Shown here: piece by piece, positions 9,037 to 17,275 of the stretch
Numbering within the stretch: the stretch's first letter is position 1
Layout: each line of letters opens with the position of its first letter
DNA from: Methylobacterium isbiliense
GTDB taxonomy: Bacteria > Pseudomonadota > Alphaproteobacteria > Rhizobiales > Beijerinckiaceae
Length of the DNA: 64,000 nucleotides
Assembly (NCBI RefSeq): GCF_022179325.1
Contig: NZ_BPQQ01000022.1
Coordinates: forward strand, 124,001 to 188,000
Direction: 5' to 3'
Translations under genes and position numbers: made by a program
The notes under the pieces: model-generated
Told to the model about the DNA's origin: nothing
Databases searched by the model: none
What the model saw: only the letters and a program-made list of their open reading frames with translations

Positions 9037-9083
9037 CCCGGCCGCCAGTCCGGGCTCGGCCGGATCGACGGTCCGGCAGGGTC

Positions 9084-9311
9084 TCAGGGACGGAACGGCG
9101 TGTCGGCCGCGCGCTCGGCCGGGCGTACCGCGGCGGTGCTCCGCTCGCCGGCCTCCCGGGACATCTCGGCCTCGACGCGGCGCTTGAACGCCCCCCAGGC
9201 CATCAGCGTGCAGCCGCAGCCGTCGCACTGGATCGGCGCGTCCTCATGCAGGTCCAGAGGCAGCCGCACGGCCGGGCTGCCGCAGGCGTCGCAACCGAAT
9301 CCACTCCGCAT
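9084..9311 (-). CDS. Small zinc-ribbon protein of unknown function
   Basis: The 75-residue product has two Cys pairs, CDACG and CDGCGC, about 20 residues apart, which is the pattern of a zinc ribbon. An amphipathic helix (WGAFKRRVEAEMSREAGE) and a disordered tail follow. The start MRSGFGC at 9311 is preceded by a strong GGAGG; a longer frame to 9332 lacks one. I do not recognise the family. Its context (response regulator on one side, yraN on the other) does not indicate a role. Confidence 0.7.
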   Translation of the reverse strand: MRSGFGCDACGSPAVRLPLDLHEDAPIQCDGCGCTLMAWGAFKRRVEAEMSREAGERSTAAVRPAERAADTPFRP

Positions 9312-9414
9312 GATGCCTCCACGGCGCAGCAACCCCGGCCGAGGTCCTGCCGAGCTTGTGGTCTAGCCTATCGATGCTGCGATGCACAGCAGATGAACGG
9401 CACTGCGACGTCGG

Positions 9415-9804
9415 CTACAGAGTCTCGATCTCGAAGGCCGAGACCACGTGGCGCGGCCAGCGGCCCGGCGCCACCGCCACCGCATCCGCCCGCAGGGTCA
9501 GGGCGACCGATGCCGGGTGACGGGTGATCCAGGCGCGCACCGCCCGGGAGAAGGCCCGGCGCTTGCGCGCATCGATCGCCGCCAGCGCCTCGTCCAGGGT
9601 CGGGCGCGCCTTCACCTCCACGAAGGCGATGACGCGTCCCCGCCGCACCACGAGGTCGACCTCGCCGCCCGCCGCCGCGAAGCGCCGGGCGAGCGGGCGG
9701 TAGCCCTTCAGCATGAGGGCCAGCAGGGCGAGCCGCTCGGCGCCGAGCCCGCGCAGGTAGGTGGTGCGGCGCCGGTGCCGGCGCTCCGGCGCCTCGCGGC
9801 TCAC
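9415..9804 (-). CDS. yraN: YraN family endonuclease-fold protein
   Basis: This 129-residue protein has the UPF0102/YraN signature: [24 protein letters not shown], with the D-x(n)-E-x-K arrangement of the restriction-endonuclease fold. It starts at a GTG that overlaps the rsmI stop by four bases. The order lpoA-rsmI-yraN is widely conserved in proteobacteria, which supports the call. The molecular function is not established, though a role in processing branched or recombining DNA has been proposed for the fold. Confidence 0.92.
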   Translation of the reverse strand: MSREAPERRHRRRTTYLRGLGAERLALLALMLKGYRPLARRFAAAGGEVDLVVRRGRVIAFVEVKARPTLDEALAAIDARKRRAFSRAVRAWITRHPASVALTLRADAVAVAPGRWPRHVVSAFEIETL

Positions 9805-10754
9805 GGGTCCTCGTCGGCGCGGCGGGCGAGCGCCAGGGCGCGGGCGTAGACGTCCCGCCGCTTCTGCCCGGTCTCGTCGGCCACGAGCGCCGCCGCGTCC
9901 TTGATCGAGTGCCGCGCGAGCGCCGCGGTGAGACGCGCGTCGAGATCGGCATCGGCCTCGGGCCCCGGGGGCGCCTCGACGGCGGCGCCGATCACCACCA
10001 CCACCTCGCCCTTCGGCGGGCCGGAGGCGGCGTAGTCGGCCGCAAGCCCGGCGAGGTCGCTGCGCCGCACGGTCTCGAACAGCTTGGTGAGTTCGCGCGC
10101 CACCGCGGCGCGGCGCGCTCCGCCCAGCACCTCGGCGGCGTCGGCCAGCATCTCGGGCAGGCGGTGGGGCGCCTCGAACAGCACCAGCGTGCCGGGGACC
10201 GCCGCCAGGGCGGCGAGCCGGTTGCGGCGGGCGCCGGCCTTCTGCGGCAGGAAGCCCTCGAAGAAGAAGCGGTCGGTGGGCAGGCCCGCGGCCATCAGCG
10301 CGGTGATCGCCGCGGAGGGGCCAGGCACCGGCGTGACGGCGAGCCCCGCCTCGATCGCCGACTGGACCAGCTTGAAGCCCGGATCCGACACCAGCGGCGT
10401 GCCCGCGTCCGAGACCAGGGCCAGCGCTTCGCCCGCCTGCATGCGGGCGATCATCCGCTCGCGCACCGCCTCGCCCGAATGCTCGTGATAGGCCACGAGC
10501 GGGGTGGTGATGCCGTAATGCGCGAGCAGTGTGCGGGTGACGCGGGTGTCCTCCGCCAGCACCGCGTCGGCGGCGGCGAGCGTCGCGAGGGCGCGGAAGG
10601 TCACGTCCTTGAGGTTGCCGATCGGCGTCGCCACGACGTGCAGGCCGGGCGCCAGCGGCTCGGCCTCCGCGGCCAGGCCGAAGGCGGTGAAGACGGCCGG
10701 CCCGCGGCCGGGGGCCTCGGGTCGGCGGGAGGGGGCATCGTTGCGCTGGGTCAT
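9801..10754 (-). CDS. rsmI: 16S rRNA (cytidine-1402-2'-O)-methyltransferase
   Basis: This 317-residue SAM-dependent methyltransferase of the tetrapyrrole-methylase fold modifies C1402 in the ribosomal P site. Visible motifs are [56 protein letters not shown] and [21 protein letters not shown], all diagnostic of RsmI. It overlaps yraN by four bases. Upstream is a catalase-fold gene rather than the usual lpoA gene, which lies beyond it in the opposite orientation. Confidence 0.96.
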   Translation of the reverse strand: MTQRNDAPSRRPEAPGRGPAVFTAFGLAAEAEPLAPGLHVVATPIGNLKDVTFRALATLAAADAVLAEDTRVTRTLLAHYGITTPLVAYHEHSGEAVRERMIARMQAGEALALVSDAGTPLVSDPGFKLVQSAIEAGLAVTPVPGPSAAITALMAAGLPTDRFFFEGFLPQKAGARRNRLAALAAVPGTLVLFEAPHRLPEMLADAAEVLGGARRAAVARELTKLFETVRRSDLAGLAADYAASGPPKGEVVVVIGAAVEAPPGPEADADLDARLTAALARHSIKDAAALVADETGQKRRDVYARALALARRADEDP

Positions 10755-10829
10755 CTCGGCCCCGAGCCTCGCACGGAAGCATCGCCCCGGGCCAGGGGCA
10801 GCGGACCGCCGGATGCGGCTCGCGCACTC

Positions 10830-11816
10830 TTACTGCGAGCGGCGCGACAGGGACACCGCGTAGGCCGGCGAGCGGATGGCGAACATCGGGTCGTCGGCCG
10901 GGCCCGCGACGCCCTCCGGCACGTCCACGACGGGATCGAAGGTGGCCCCGTCGCAGGTGGCGGCGGGCTCGATCGCCGCCACCGCGACCGTCCCGAGCTT
11001 CACGGTCTTGCGGCTGTCCTCCGGCCAGGAGGCGGTGGCGTCGTTGGTGGGGTCGCCCGGCTCGGCCAGGATGCCGACGAGGTCGAAGGTCGCCGGCCCC
11101 TTGGCGAGGCGCTCCGTCAGCTCGTCCGCGTAGAAGCTGTCGGGCTTGGCCTTCAGCTCGTCGTCCGAGAGGCCGAGCTGGCCCGCCGCCGCCGCGGTCT
11201 TGAGCTTCATCACGGTGGCTTTGCCCTTGGCGTCGGTGAGCGTGTAGGCGTGCACGCCCCAGTAATCGACGCCCGCGAAGCTCGCCGGCACCGGGCGGGC
11301 ATTGAGCCATGCGGCCTGCCGCGTGGTCTCGGGGTTCGCCGCCACGAAGGCCTTGACCTTCTCGGCATCCGGCTTTCCGTCCGGGCCCGGCAGCCGCACC
11401 GTGAGGGCGTCGAGGAGCTGCTGGGGCGTCCTCGTGCCGAAGACCGGCGCCGAGATGAACACCAGCACGAAGTCGCCGCTCGTGTCCTTGAAGCGCATGG
11501 AGAAGCCGCGGGTCACCGCCTTGGTCTTGTCCGAGATCTTCGGGTTGCTGCCGCCCATCGAGAAGCGCGCCGTCATGGGCGTCGGCTTGGCGAAGTGCGG
11601 CGCCTTCGAGAGGCCGGCGGCCTCCGGGGTCGGCGTGAAGGTGCCGCTGACGCAGGTGCCCTTGGCGCCGCTGGCGCGCACGCCCGGATGGTTGCCGCCG
11701 ATCGCGAACTGCCCGGCGACGATCGCCTGCGGGTCGGCGTCCTGCGCCAACGCGGCCGGTGCGGCGAGGGCGGCGGCCAGCGCGGCGCCGGCGCGCAGCA
11801 TGCGTGTCGTTCTCAT
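10830..11816 (-). CDS. Exported catalase-family protein lacking the distal His
   Basis: This 328-residue protein with a signal peptide (residues 1-24, ending ALAQ) belongs to the small catalase-fold haem proteins related to SrpA. The C-terminal [12 protein letters not shown] supplies the expected proximal Arg-x3-Tyr haem ligand. In the N-terminal active-site loop, where relatives usually read R-x-x-H-A-K-G, this protein reads [11 protein letters not shown]: Gly50 replaces the catalytic His. Further on, FISAPVF stands where an Asn-bearing N-G-F-P-V motif is usual. Haem may still bind, but catalase activity is doubtful. It sits between rsmI and lpoA, a place usually free of other genes. Confidence 0.83.
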   Translation of the reverse strand: MRTTRMLRAGAALAAALAAPAALAQDADPQAIVAGQFAIGGNHPGVRASGAKGTCVSGTFTPTPEAAGLSKAPHFAKPTPMTARFSMGGSNPKISDKTKAVTRGFSMRFKDTSGDFVLVFISAPVFGTRTPQQLLDALTVRLPGPDGKPDAEKVKAFVAANPETTRQAAWLNARPVPASFAGVDYWGVHAYTLTDAKGKATVMKLKTAAAAGQLGLSDDELKAKPDSFYADELTERLAKGPATFDLVGILAEPGDPTNDATASWPEDSRKTVKLGTVAVAAIEPAATCDGATFDPVVDVPEGVAGPADDPMFAIRSPAYAVSLSRRSQ

Positions 11817-12110
11817 GGCAACGTCCCCTCGTGTCGGCCGCAGCCGGCCCCAGCGGACGGCTACACGACCGTCACGGCACCCACCAATAACAACTTCGTA
11901 GAACTGTTCTCAACCGCCCGCCCATGCGTCCCGCTGCCGGGAGCCGCAGGCGCAGGCGGGCGAGGGTCGGCAGCGGGCGGCGGCGCGGGCCTGTGACGCG
12001 CAGGCCGCACTCGTGCCGGAAACGCCGCCTCCCCTCGCGCCCGGCCAGCCCGTGGTCTACCCTTTTGCGCGGCGGCGAAGGGCGGCGGGGCCGCAGCGGG
12101 GGGCGGGGCG

Positions 12111-13346
12111 ATGGCAGGATTGCGCTCGGGCGGCGTCACGGCCGCCCTGCGGGGCGGCGTGCGGCGGCTTGCGCCGGTCCTGGTGCCGGTCTTGGCGCTG
12201 GCGTTCGGCCTGGGCGCCTGCGGCGGCATGGAGAGCCCCGTGATGGCGACCCGCCCGGTGGCCGAGGCGCCCCCCGCGCCGGGCCTCGCGGACGGCACGG
12301 GGATCGGCGCGGGCAGCGTGAAGGTCGCGCTGATCCTGCCTCTCACCGGGCCGGGGGCCGCGGCCGGGGCCGCGATGCGCAACGCCGCGCAGCTCGCCGT
12401 GCAGGAATTCCAGAACCCCGACCTCCGGCTCGTCGTCAAGGACGACCGCGGCTCGCCCGAGGGCGCGCGCGAGGCGGCGGCGGCGGCGCTGGCGGAGGGG
12501 GCCGAACTCGTCATCGGCCCGCTCTTCGCCGGCAGCGTCCAGGCCGCTGCGGCGACCCTGCGACCGGCCGGCAAGCCGGTGATCGCCTTCTCCACCGACG
12601 CGAGCGTGGCGGCCCGGGGCGTCTATCTCCTGAGCTTCCTGCCGCAGCCGGAGGTCGACCGCGTGGTCGACGAGGTGACGAGTGCCGGGCGGCGCTCCTT
12701 CGCGGCGCTGATCCCCGACACCACCTACGGCAACGCCGTCGAGGCGCAGTTCCGCGAGGCGGTGGCCCGCCGCGGCGGGCGGCTCGTGGCGCTCGAACGC
12801 TATCCGGCCGGCAATCCGGGGCCGGCGGTGGCGCGGCTCGGCCCGCTGATCGCCGGGCCGGGCGCGCAGGCCGACGTGCTCTTCCTGCCCGACACGCCCG
12901 AGGGCCTGGGCGCGGCGGCGGGCGCGCTGACCCGCGCGGGCTTCAACCCGGCCCGGGTCAAGCCGGTCGGTACCGCGCTCTGGAACGACCCGCGGGTCTT
13001 CGCCCTGCCGGCCCTCCAGGGCGGCTGGTTCGCGGCGGTCGATCCGGCCGGCTACGCCAGCTTCGCCCAGCGCTACCGCGCCCGCTTCGGCAGCGATCCG
13101 GTGCGCGTCGCCTCGCTCGCCTACGACGCCGTGTCGCTCGCCGCGGCGCTCAACCGGCAGTACGGGTCGCAGCGCTTCGCAGAGACCACCCTGACGAATC
13201 CCTCGGGCTTCGCGGGCATCGACGGCACCTTCCGGTTCCGGCCCGAGGGCCTGAGCGACCGGGCGCTGGCGGTGTTCGAGATCCGCGGCACCGCGGCCGC
13301 GGTGGTGAGCCCGGCCCCGCGGGCGCTGGGCCCGTCCGGGACCTGA
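12111..13346 (+). CDS. LpoA-like lipoprotein, penicillin-binding protein activator family
   Basis: This 411-residue lipoprotein has a hydrophobic leader ending in the lipobox LGAC (Cys about residue 39). A type 1 periplasmic-binding fold follows: VKVALILPLTGPGAAAGAAM, AELVIGPLFAGSVQAAA, IPDTTYGNAVEAQFREA, VLFLPDTPEGLGAAAG. It matches the LppC/LpoA group found next to rsmI and yraN, whose E. coli member activates PBP1A from the outer membrane. In alphaproteobacteria the role is unproven, and a branched-chain amino-acid receptor is the alternative reading. A strong inverted repeat (13351-13377) follows its stop. Confidence 0.85.
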   Translation: MAGLRSGGVTAALRGGVRRLAPVLVPVLALAFGLGACGGMESPVMATRPVAEAPPAPGLADGTGIGAGSVKVALILPLTGPGAAAGAAMRNAAQLAVQEFQNPDLRLVVKDDRGSPEGAREAAAAALAEGAELVIGPLFAGSVQAAAATLRPAGKPVIAFSTDASVAARGVYLLSFLPQPEVDRVVDEVTSAGRRSFAALIPDTTYGNAVEAQFREAVARRGGRLVALERYPAGNPGPAVARLGPLIAGPGAQADVLFLPDTPEGLGAAAGALTRAGFNPARVKPVGTALWNDPRVFALPALQGGWFAAVDPAGYASFAQRYRARFGSDPVRVASLAYDAVSLAAALNRQYGSQRFAETTLTNPSGFAGIDGTFRFRPEGLSDRALAVFEIRGTAAAVVSPAPRALGPSGT

Positions 13347-13350
13347 GCGG

Positions 13351-13377
13351 CGCCGGTCGGCGCGGCGCCGACCGGCG
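13351..13377. terminator. Bidirectional terminator-like hairpin between lpoA-like gene and hemW
   Basis: Perfect 12-bp inverted repeat (CGCCGGTCGGCG and its complement) around a 3-nt loop, filling the 36 bp between two convergent genes. There is no T tract. The position and symmetry suggest it ends transcription from both sides. Confidence 0.65.
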
Positions 13378-13382
13378 CGGCG

Positions 13383-14546
13383 TCACGCCGCCAGCTCCGC
13401 CACGACGGCGTTCAGCACCGGCGCGCCCCTGGCGGTGGCGGCAATCCGGCCCGAGCGCGTGCGCCGCACCAGCCCCTCCGCCATCAGGCCGCCGAGACGG
13501 TCCGGATCGATCGCGCGGCCGGAGAGCGCCGCGTAGCGCGCCGGATCGATGCCCTCCCGCAGCCGCAGCCCCATCAGCAGGAACTCGTCGCCCTCCTCGG
13601 CGGGCGACAGCATCTCGGTCGCCGTGAGGCCGTGGCCGTCGCGGGCGACGCGGTCGAGCCACGCCTCCGGGCGGCGCTCGGTGACGGTGCCGATGCGGCC
13701 CTCCGGCCGCACGAGGCGGCCATGCGCCCCCGGCCCGAGGCCGGCATACTCGCCGTAGCGCCAGTAGAGCAGGTTGTGGCGCGATTCCGCGCCGGGCCGG
13801 GCGTGGTTCGAGATCTCGTAGGCCGGCAGGCCCGCCGCCGCGCAGACCTCCTGCGTGACGTCGAACAGGGCACGGGCGGTCTCCTCCTCCGGCACCACCA
13901 GCCGGCCCGCCGCCGCGAGGCCGTGGAAGGGCGTGCCCTCCTCGATGGTGAGCTGGTAGAGCGACAGGTGCTCGGCCGCCCGCGCGATCGCCGCGCGCAG
14001 CTCCGCCGCCCAGGCGGCCGGCGTCTGGCCGGGGCGGGCGTAGATCAGGTCGAAGGAATAGCGCGCGAAGTGCCGGGCGGCGGTCTCGACCGCCCGCATC
14101 GCCTCCTCGGCGCTGTGCAGCCGGCCGAGCGCCTTGAGGGAGGCATCGTCGAGGGCCTGCACGCCGAGCGACACCCGGTTGACCCCGGCGGCGCGATAGC
14201 CGCGGAAGCGCTCCGCCTCGACGCTGGTCGGGTTCGCCTCCAGCGTCACCTCGGCGTCCGGGGCGAGGCTCCAGGCGCCCGCCACCGCATCGAGCAGCGC
14301 CCCGACGGTGGCGGGCTGCATCAGCGAGGGCGTGCCGCCGCCGAGGAAGATGCTGGTGACCGTGCGGCCCGGCGTGAGCGCGGCCACGTGCGCGATCTCG
14401 CGCGCGAAGGCCGCGCGCCACGCCGCCTCGTCCGGCGGGGCGTGCCGGACATGGCTGTTGAAGTCGCAGTACGGGCACTTCGCCGCGCAGAACGGCCAGT
14501 GCAGGTAGACCCCGAAACCGACGTCTCGGGTGGGATGATCGATCAT
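13383..14546 (-). CDS. hemW: HemW-type radical SAM haem chaperone
   Basis: This 387-residue radical SAM protein has the cluster motif CAAKCPYCDFN with the HemW-specific YLHWPFC start, then IFLGGGTPSLM, VTLEANPTSVE, GVNRVSLGVQALDD and LSLYQLTIEEGTPF. HemW was long annotated as an oxygen-independent coproporphyrinogen oxidase but acts as a haem-delivery protein. The start is set at MIDHPTRDVG; an upstream in-frame Met would add 11 unconserved residues. hemW also accompanies rsmI-yraN in other alphaproteobacteria. It is convergent with the lpoA-like gene. Confidence 0.94.
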   Translation of the reverse strand: MIDHPTRDVGFGVYLHWPFCAAKCPYCDFNSHVRHAPPDEAAWRAAFAREIAHVAALTPGRTVTSIFLGGGTPSLMQPATVGALLDAVAGAWSLAPDAEVTLEANPTSVEAERFRGYRAAGVNRVSLGVQALDDASLKALGRLHSAEEAMRAVETAARHFARYSFDLIYARPGQTPAAWAAELRAAIARAAEHLSLYQLTIEEGTPFHGLAAAGRLVVPEEETARALFDVTQEVCAAAGLPAYEISNHARPGAESRHNLLYWRYGEYAGLGPGAHGRLVRPEGRIGTVTERRPEAWLDRVARDGHGLTATEMLSPAEEGDEFLLMGLRLREGIDPARYAALSGRAIDPDRLGGLMAEGLVRRTRSGRIAATARGAPVLNAVVAELAA

Positions 14547-14585
14547 GCGCCCGATGTGCCGCCGCCCGGGCGCCCGCACAAGGGT

Positions 14586-14894
14586 TCAGGGCGCCGCGCC
14601 GAGGGGCAGGCCGAAGCGGCGGCGGGCGATCAGGCATTCGGGGTCGCCCGGCTCGCAGGTGTGGCAGACCTCGGGGCGCACCGCATAGACCCGGCAGGCG
14701 ACCTCCACCCCGATGCGGCCCGCCAGCGCCGAGCAGCGATCGCCCTCGCAGCGCATCCGCCCGGCGGCCTCGTCCACGAAGCCGGCCGGAATGGCCGCCA
14801 GCGCCGCGTCGTCCTCGGTGGAGAAGCGCGGCCATTCGGCCGAATAGGCGCAGCAGGCCCCGCAGGTCCGGCAGTCGAACGCCGCCGCGGTCAC
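14586..14894 (-). CDS. YkgJ-type cysteine-cluster protein
   Basis: This 102-residue protein is rich in cysteine: FDCRTCGACCAYSAEW at the N-terminus, then EGDRCSALAGRIG, ACRVYAVRPEVCHTCEPGDPEC. This is the pattern of the YkgJ (putative zinc- or iron-chelating) family. The GTG start at 14894 overlaps the preceding gene's stop by four bases. The end lies about 40 bp before the hemW start region, so the two may be one transcript. The biochemical role is not established. A second member of this family is encoded at 54367-54906. Confidence 0.82.
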   Translation of the reverse strand: MTAAAFDCRTCGACCAYSAEWPRFSTEDDAALAAIPAGFVDEAAGRMRCEGDRCSALAGRIGVEVACRVYAVRPEVCHTCEPGDPECLIARRRFGLPLGAAP

Positions 14895-15154
14895 GCGGCG
14901 TCGGGACCCGGCCCGGCGAGGCGCAGGGCATTGGCCGCCACGTGCTCGCGGTAGCGCGCGACCACCGCCACCGCGCCGCCGCCGCCCATCAGGGTGCCGC
15001 AGGCCTCGCAGAGCGCCCCGACCTTCTCGCTCACCATCCTGTGCGCCTCCACGGTGGCTGCCGCGTCGCCGACGGCGAGCAGGGCGAGACGCTGCGCGAT
15101 GACGCCCTGCGCCTCGACGGTGAGCAGGACGGATTGAACCCACAACTCGAACAT
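14891..15154 (-). CDS. Small protein of unknown function
   Basis: This is an 87-residue, mostly helical protein: MFELWVQSVLLTVEAQGVIAQ, then HRMVSEKVGALCEACGTLMGGGG. It has one CEAC pair and a Gly run and ends AGPGPDAA. No signal peptide or clear membrane span is visible. The helical pattern with many small residues recalls phasin-like or poly-beta-hydroxybutyrate-associated short proteins, but I do not assign it. It overlaps the YkgJ-type gene by four bases, so translation is coupled and the function may be linked. Confidence 0.7.
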   Translation of the reverse strand: MFELWVQSVLLTVEAQGVIAQRLALLAVGDAAATVEAHRMVSEKVGALCEACGTLMGGGGAVAVVARYREHVAANALRLAGPGPDAA

Positions 15155-15229
15155 GCCGGACTCCGGGGCCGCGCGACGCGGCGGGGGACTCCGACAATGC
15201 AGCGCAGCCGTGAAAGGTCCCCTTCCGCC

Positions 15230-15649
15230 TCAGTCGCGATCCGGCACCGGCGGGGGCGGCACCGGGCGCGGGCGGCCCTCGTCGTCGATCGCCACGAAGG
15301 TGAAGGTCGCCTCCGTCACCTTTTCGCGGTGCTGCGTGCGGAAGCGCCGCGCCCAGGCCTCGATCTGGATCTTCATCGAGGTGCGCCCGACATGGCCGAC
15401 CCGGGTGTAGACGCACAGGACATCCCCCACCCGCACCGGGCGGATGAAGCTCATCGCCTCCACCGCCACCGTCACGACGCGCCCCTGCGCGCGCTCCACC
15501 CCGGCGATGCCGCCGGCTTGGTCCATCTGCGACATCACCCAGCCGCCGAAGATGTCGCCGTTGGCGTTGGTGTCGGCGGGCATCGCGATGGTGCGGACGG
15601 TGAGGTCGCCGCTCGGGCGGGACTCGGTCGGATCAGCGGTGGCGGTCAT
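15230..15649 (-). CDS. Acyl-CoA thioesterase, hotdog fold (YciA-like)
   Basis: This 139-residue cytoplasmic thioesterase has TIAMPADTNANGDIFGGWVMSQMDQAGGI near its start, containing the Asn/Asp active-site loop of the hotdog family. VAVEAMSFIRPVRVGDVLCVYTRV and VTEATFTFVAIDDEGRPR follow. YciA proteins hydrolyse a broad range of acyl-CoAs. The start MTATADPTES is chosen over an upstream Met because the extra 26 residues look non-coding. It is divergent from the caspase-like gene. Confidence 0.92.
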   Translation of the reverse strand: MTATADPTESRPSGDLTVRTIAMPADTNANGDIFGGWVMSQMDQAGGIAGVERAQGRVVTVAVEAMSFIRPVRVGDVLCVYTRVGHVGRTSMKIQIEAWARRFRTQHREKVTEATFTFVAIDDEGRPRPVPPPPVPDRD

Positions 15650-15814
15650 GGTCGGTGCGGCACCCCCTGGTGAGGAGGCGAGCATAGGCGGTTTCCCCGC
15701 CCGCGCCACGGGCTCCTCGCGCCGCACGCCGGGCTCCTCGCGTTGGACGCGGGGTTTGCTCGCGTTGCACGCGGCTTGGGGCCGTGCTTATCGTGGCCGC
15801 GACGGAGGGTGGGC

Positions 15815-16996
15815 GTGCGGCGGCTGATCTGTCTGGGGCTGGTGCTTCTCGTCTGCGTGGCCGGCGGTGTGGCCCGGGCGGCCGGCCGCCATGCCTTCGT
15901 GGTCGGGGTCGACGCCTATCCGAATCTCGGGGCCGGTGCGCGGCTGGAGCGCCCGGTGGCGGATGCGCGAGCGGTGGGGGCGGCCCTCGACGCCCTCGGC
16001 TACCGGGTCACGCTGCTCACCGCCGAGGTGACCCAGGAAGCCTTCCTGCGCCGCTTCGGCCGCTTCGCCGATCAGGTCCAGCCCGGCGACACGGCTTTGT
16101 TCTACTTCGCGGGCCACGGCATCGCGCTGCAGGGCACGAACTACCTGCTGCCGGCCGACATCCCGGCGATCGAGCCCGGCCAGGAGCTGCTCGCCCGCAC
16201 CCGGGCGCTCGCCGAGGCGGACCTGAGCGCGGCCCTGCGCGAGCGCGGCGCGCGGGTGGTCGTGATGGTGATCGATGCCTGCCGCGACAACCCGTTCCCG
16301 CGCACCGGCACCCGCAGCCTCGGGCTCGCCCGCGGGCTGGCGCGCAGCGAGCCCGCCGAGGGCGTCTTCTCGCTCTACGCGGCGGGAGCCGGCCAGCAGG
16401 CCCTCGACCGCCTGCCGGGCCGGGATGCCAGCCCGAACTCGGTGTTCACCCGCGTCTTCGTCGAGCAGCTGAAGCGCCCCGGGCTCAACCTGATCGATCT
16501 CGGCGAGACGGTCCGCGACGAGGTGGTGAAGCTCGCCGAGACGGTGCCGCACAAGCAGGTGCCGGCCTATTACAACGAGGTGCGCGGCGCCCGCTTCATC
16601 AGCCTCGCGGGCGAGGCGCCGCCCGCCACCGCGATGCCGGCTGCGGCACCGCCGGCCCCCTTCCCGCAGCCGGCGGAGCGCCCGGCCCCGGCCCCTCCCG
16701 CAGCCGTCGCGGCCGCATCCCCGCCTCCCGCCGGGCCGCCGGCCTCCCGCGACGCGCGGTCCGGCCTCTTCAACCACCCGATCATGCTCGATCCGCGGGG
16801 CGACAACTGGCTCGCGCTGCGCAGCCGGCCGAGCGCGCGGGAGGGCGAGCGCCTGCGCAAGCTCGGGCCGGAGGCGCTGTTCACCGTGGAGGGCAGCCAG
16901 GGCATCTGGCTCAAGGTGCGCCTGCGTTCGGGAGAGACCGGCTGGGTGCACGGCGACTATGTCGGCTGCTGCCGCCGCGCCCCGCTGGCGGAGTGA
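15815..16996 (+). CDS. Exported caspase-like (peptidase C14) protein with C-terminal SH3 domain
   Basis: This 393-residue protein begins at a GTG preceded by a strong GGAGGG. A signal peptide (residues 1-22) leads into a caspase p20-like domain with HAFVVGVDAYPNL, the catalytic His in FYFAGHGIALQG (His101) and the catalytic Cys in MVIDACRDNPFP (Cys156). A proline/alanine linker (about 270-310) joins a bacterial SH3 domain (NWLALRSRPSAREGE to TGWVHGDYVGCC). The layout suggests a periplasmic cysteine peptidase tethered to the cell wall by the SH3 domain. Both catalytic residues are present. The natural substrate is unknown. Confidence 0.88.
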   Translation: MRRLICLGLVLLVCVAGGVARAAGRHAFVVGVDAYPNLGAGARLERPVADARAVGAALDALGYRVTLLTAEVTQEAFLRRFGRFADQVQPGDTALFYFAGHGIALQGTNYLLPADIPAIEPGQELLARTRALAEADLSAALRERGARVVVMVIDACRDNPFPRTGTRSLGLARGLARSEPAEGVFSLYAAGAGQQALDRLPGRDASPNSVFTRVFVEQLKRPGLNLIDLGETVRDEVVKLAETVPHKQVPAYYNEVRGARFISLAGEAPPATAMPAAAPPAPFPQPAERPAPAPPAAVAAASPPPAGPPASRDARSGLFNHPIMLDPRGDNWLALRSRPSAREGERLRKLGPEALFTVEGSQGIWLKVRLRSGETGWVHGDYVGCCRRAPLAE

Positions 16997-17152
16997 GCGC
17001 ACGCGTGCCCGCACGGGTCCGGTCGGGACGCGGGCGTCCCCCGCTTCCTCCCGTGATCGGCAGCGCCCGGTCTGCCAGTCCCGGGCGCGACGCGGGCGAG
17101 CAGCTGCTGCGGCGCAGTCATCACCCGGCCTAGGCCGAACGAAAGCTCTCGG

Positions 17153-17205
17153 CTACGCCGAATGGCGTAGAACTCATCCCCGGTGATTGCTGTACAAGAC
17201 TTGTA
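17153..17205. promoter_or_regulatory. Two inverted repeats upstream of the hybrid kinase
   Basis: The 279-bp space between the caspase-like gene and the kinase holds two perfect inverted repeats: CTACGCC-GAAT-GGCGTAG (17153-17170) and TACAAG-A-CTTGTA (17193-17205). The second is AT-rich against a very GC-rich background and lies about 70 bp before the kinase start, as an operator would. The first could be the caspase gene's terminator. No regulator can be assigned. Confidence 0.45.
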
Positions 17206-17275
17206 AACCCGATCAGGGCTCTTGTGCAGATACGCGGTGCGCGCGGACGATGGTCGATTGTCGGAACGGATTGCA

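Noticed and set aside
15690-15790. Imperfect repeats of CTCGCGTTG-type sequence before the caspase-like gene
   Set aside because: Copies are too diverged and irregular to be called an array; they may be old slippage products.
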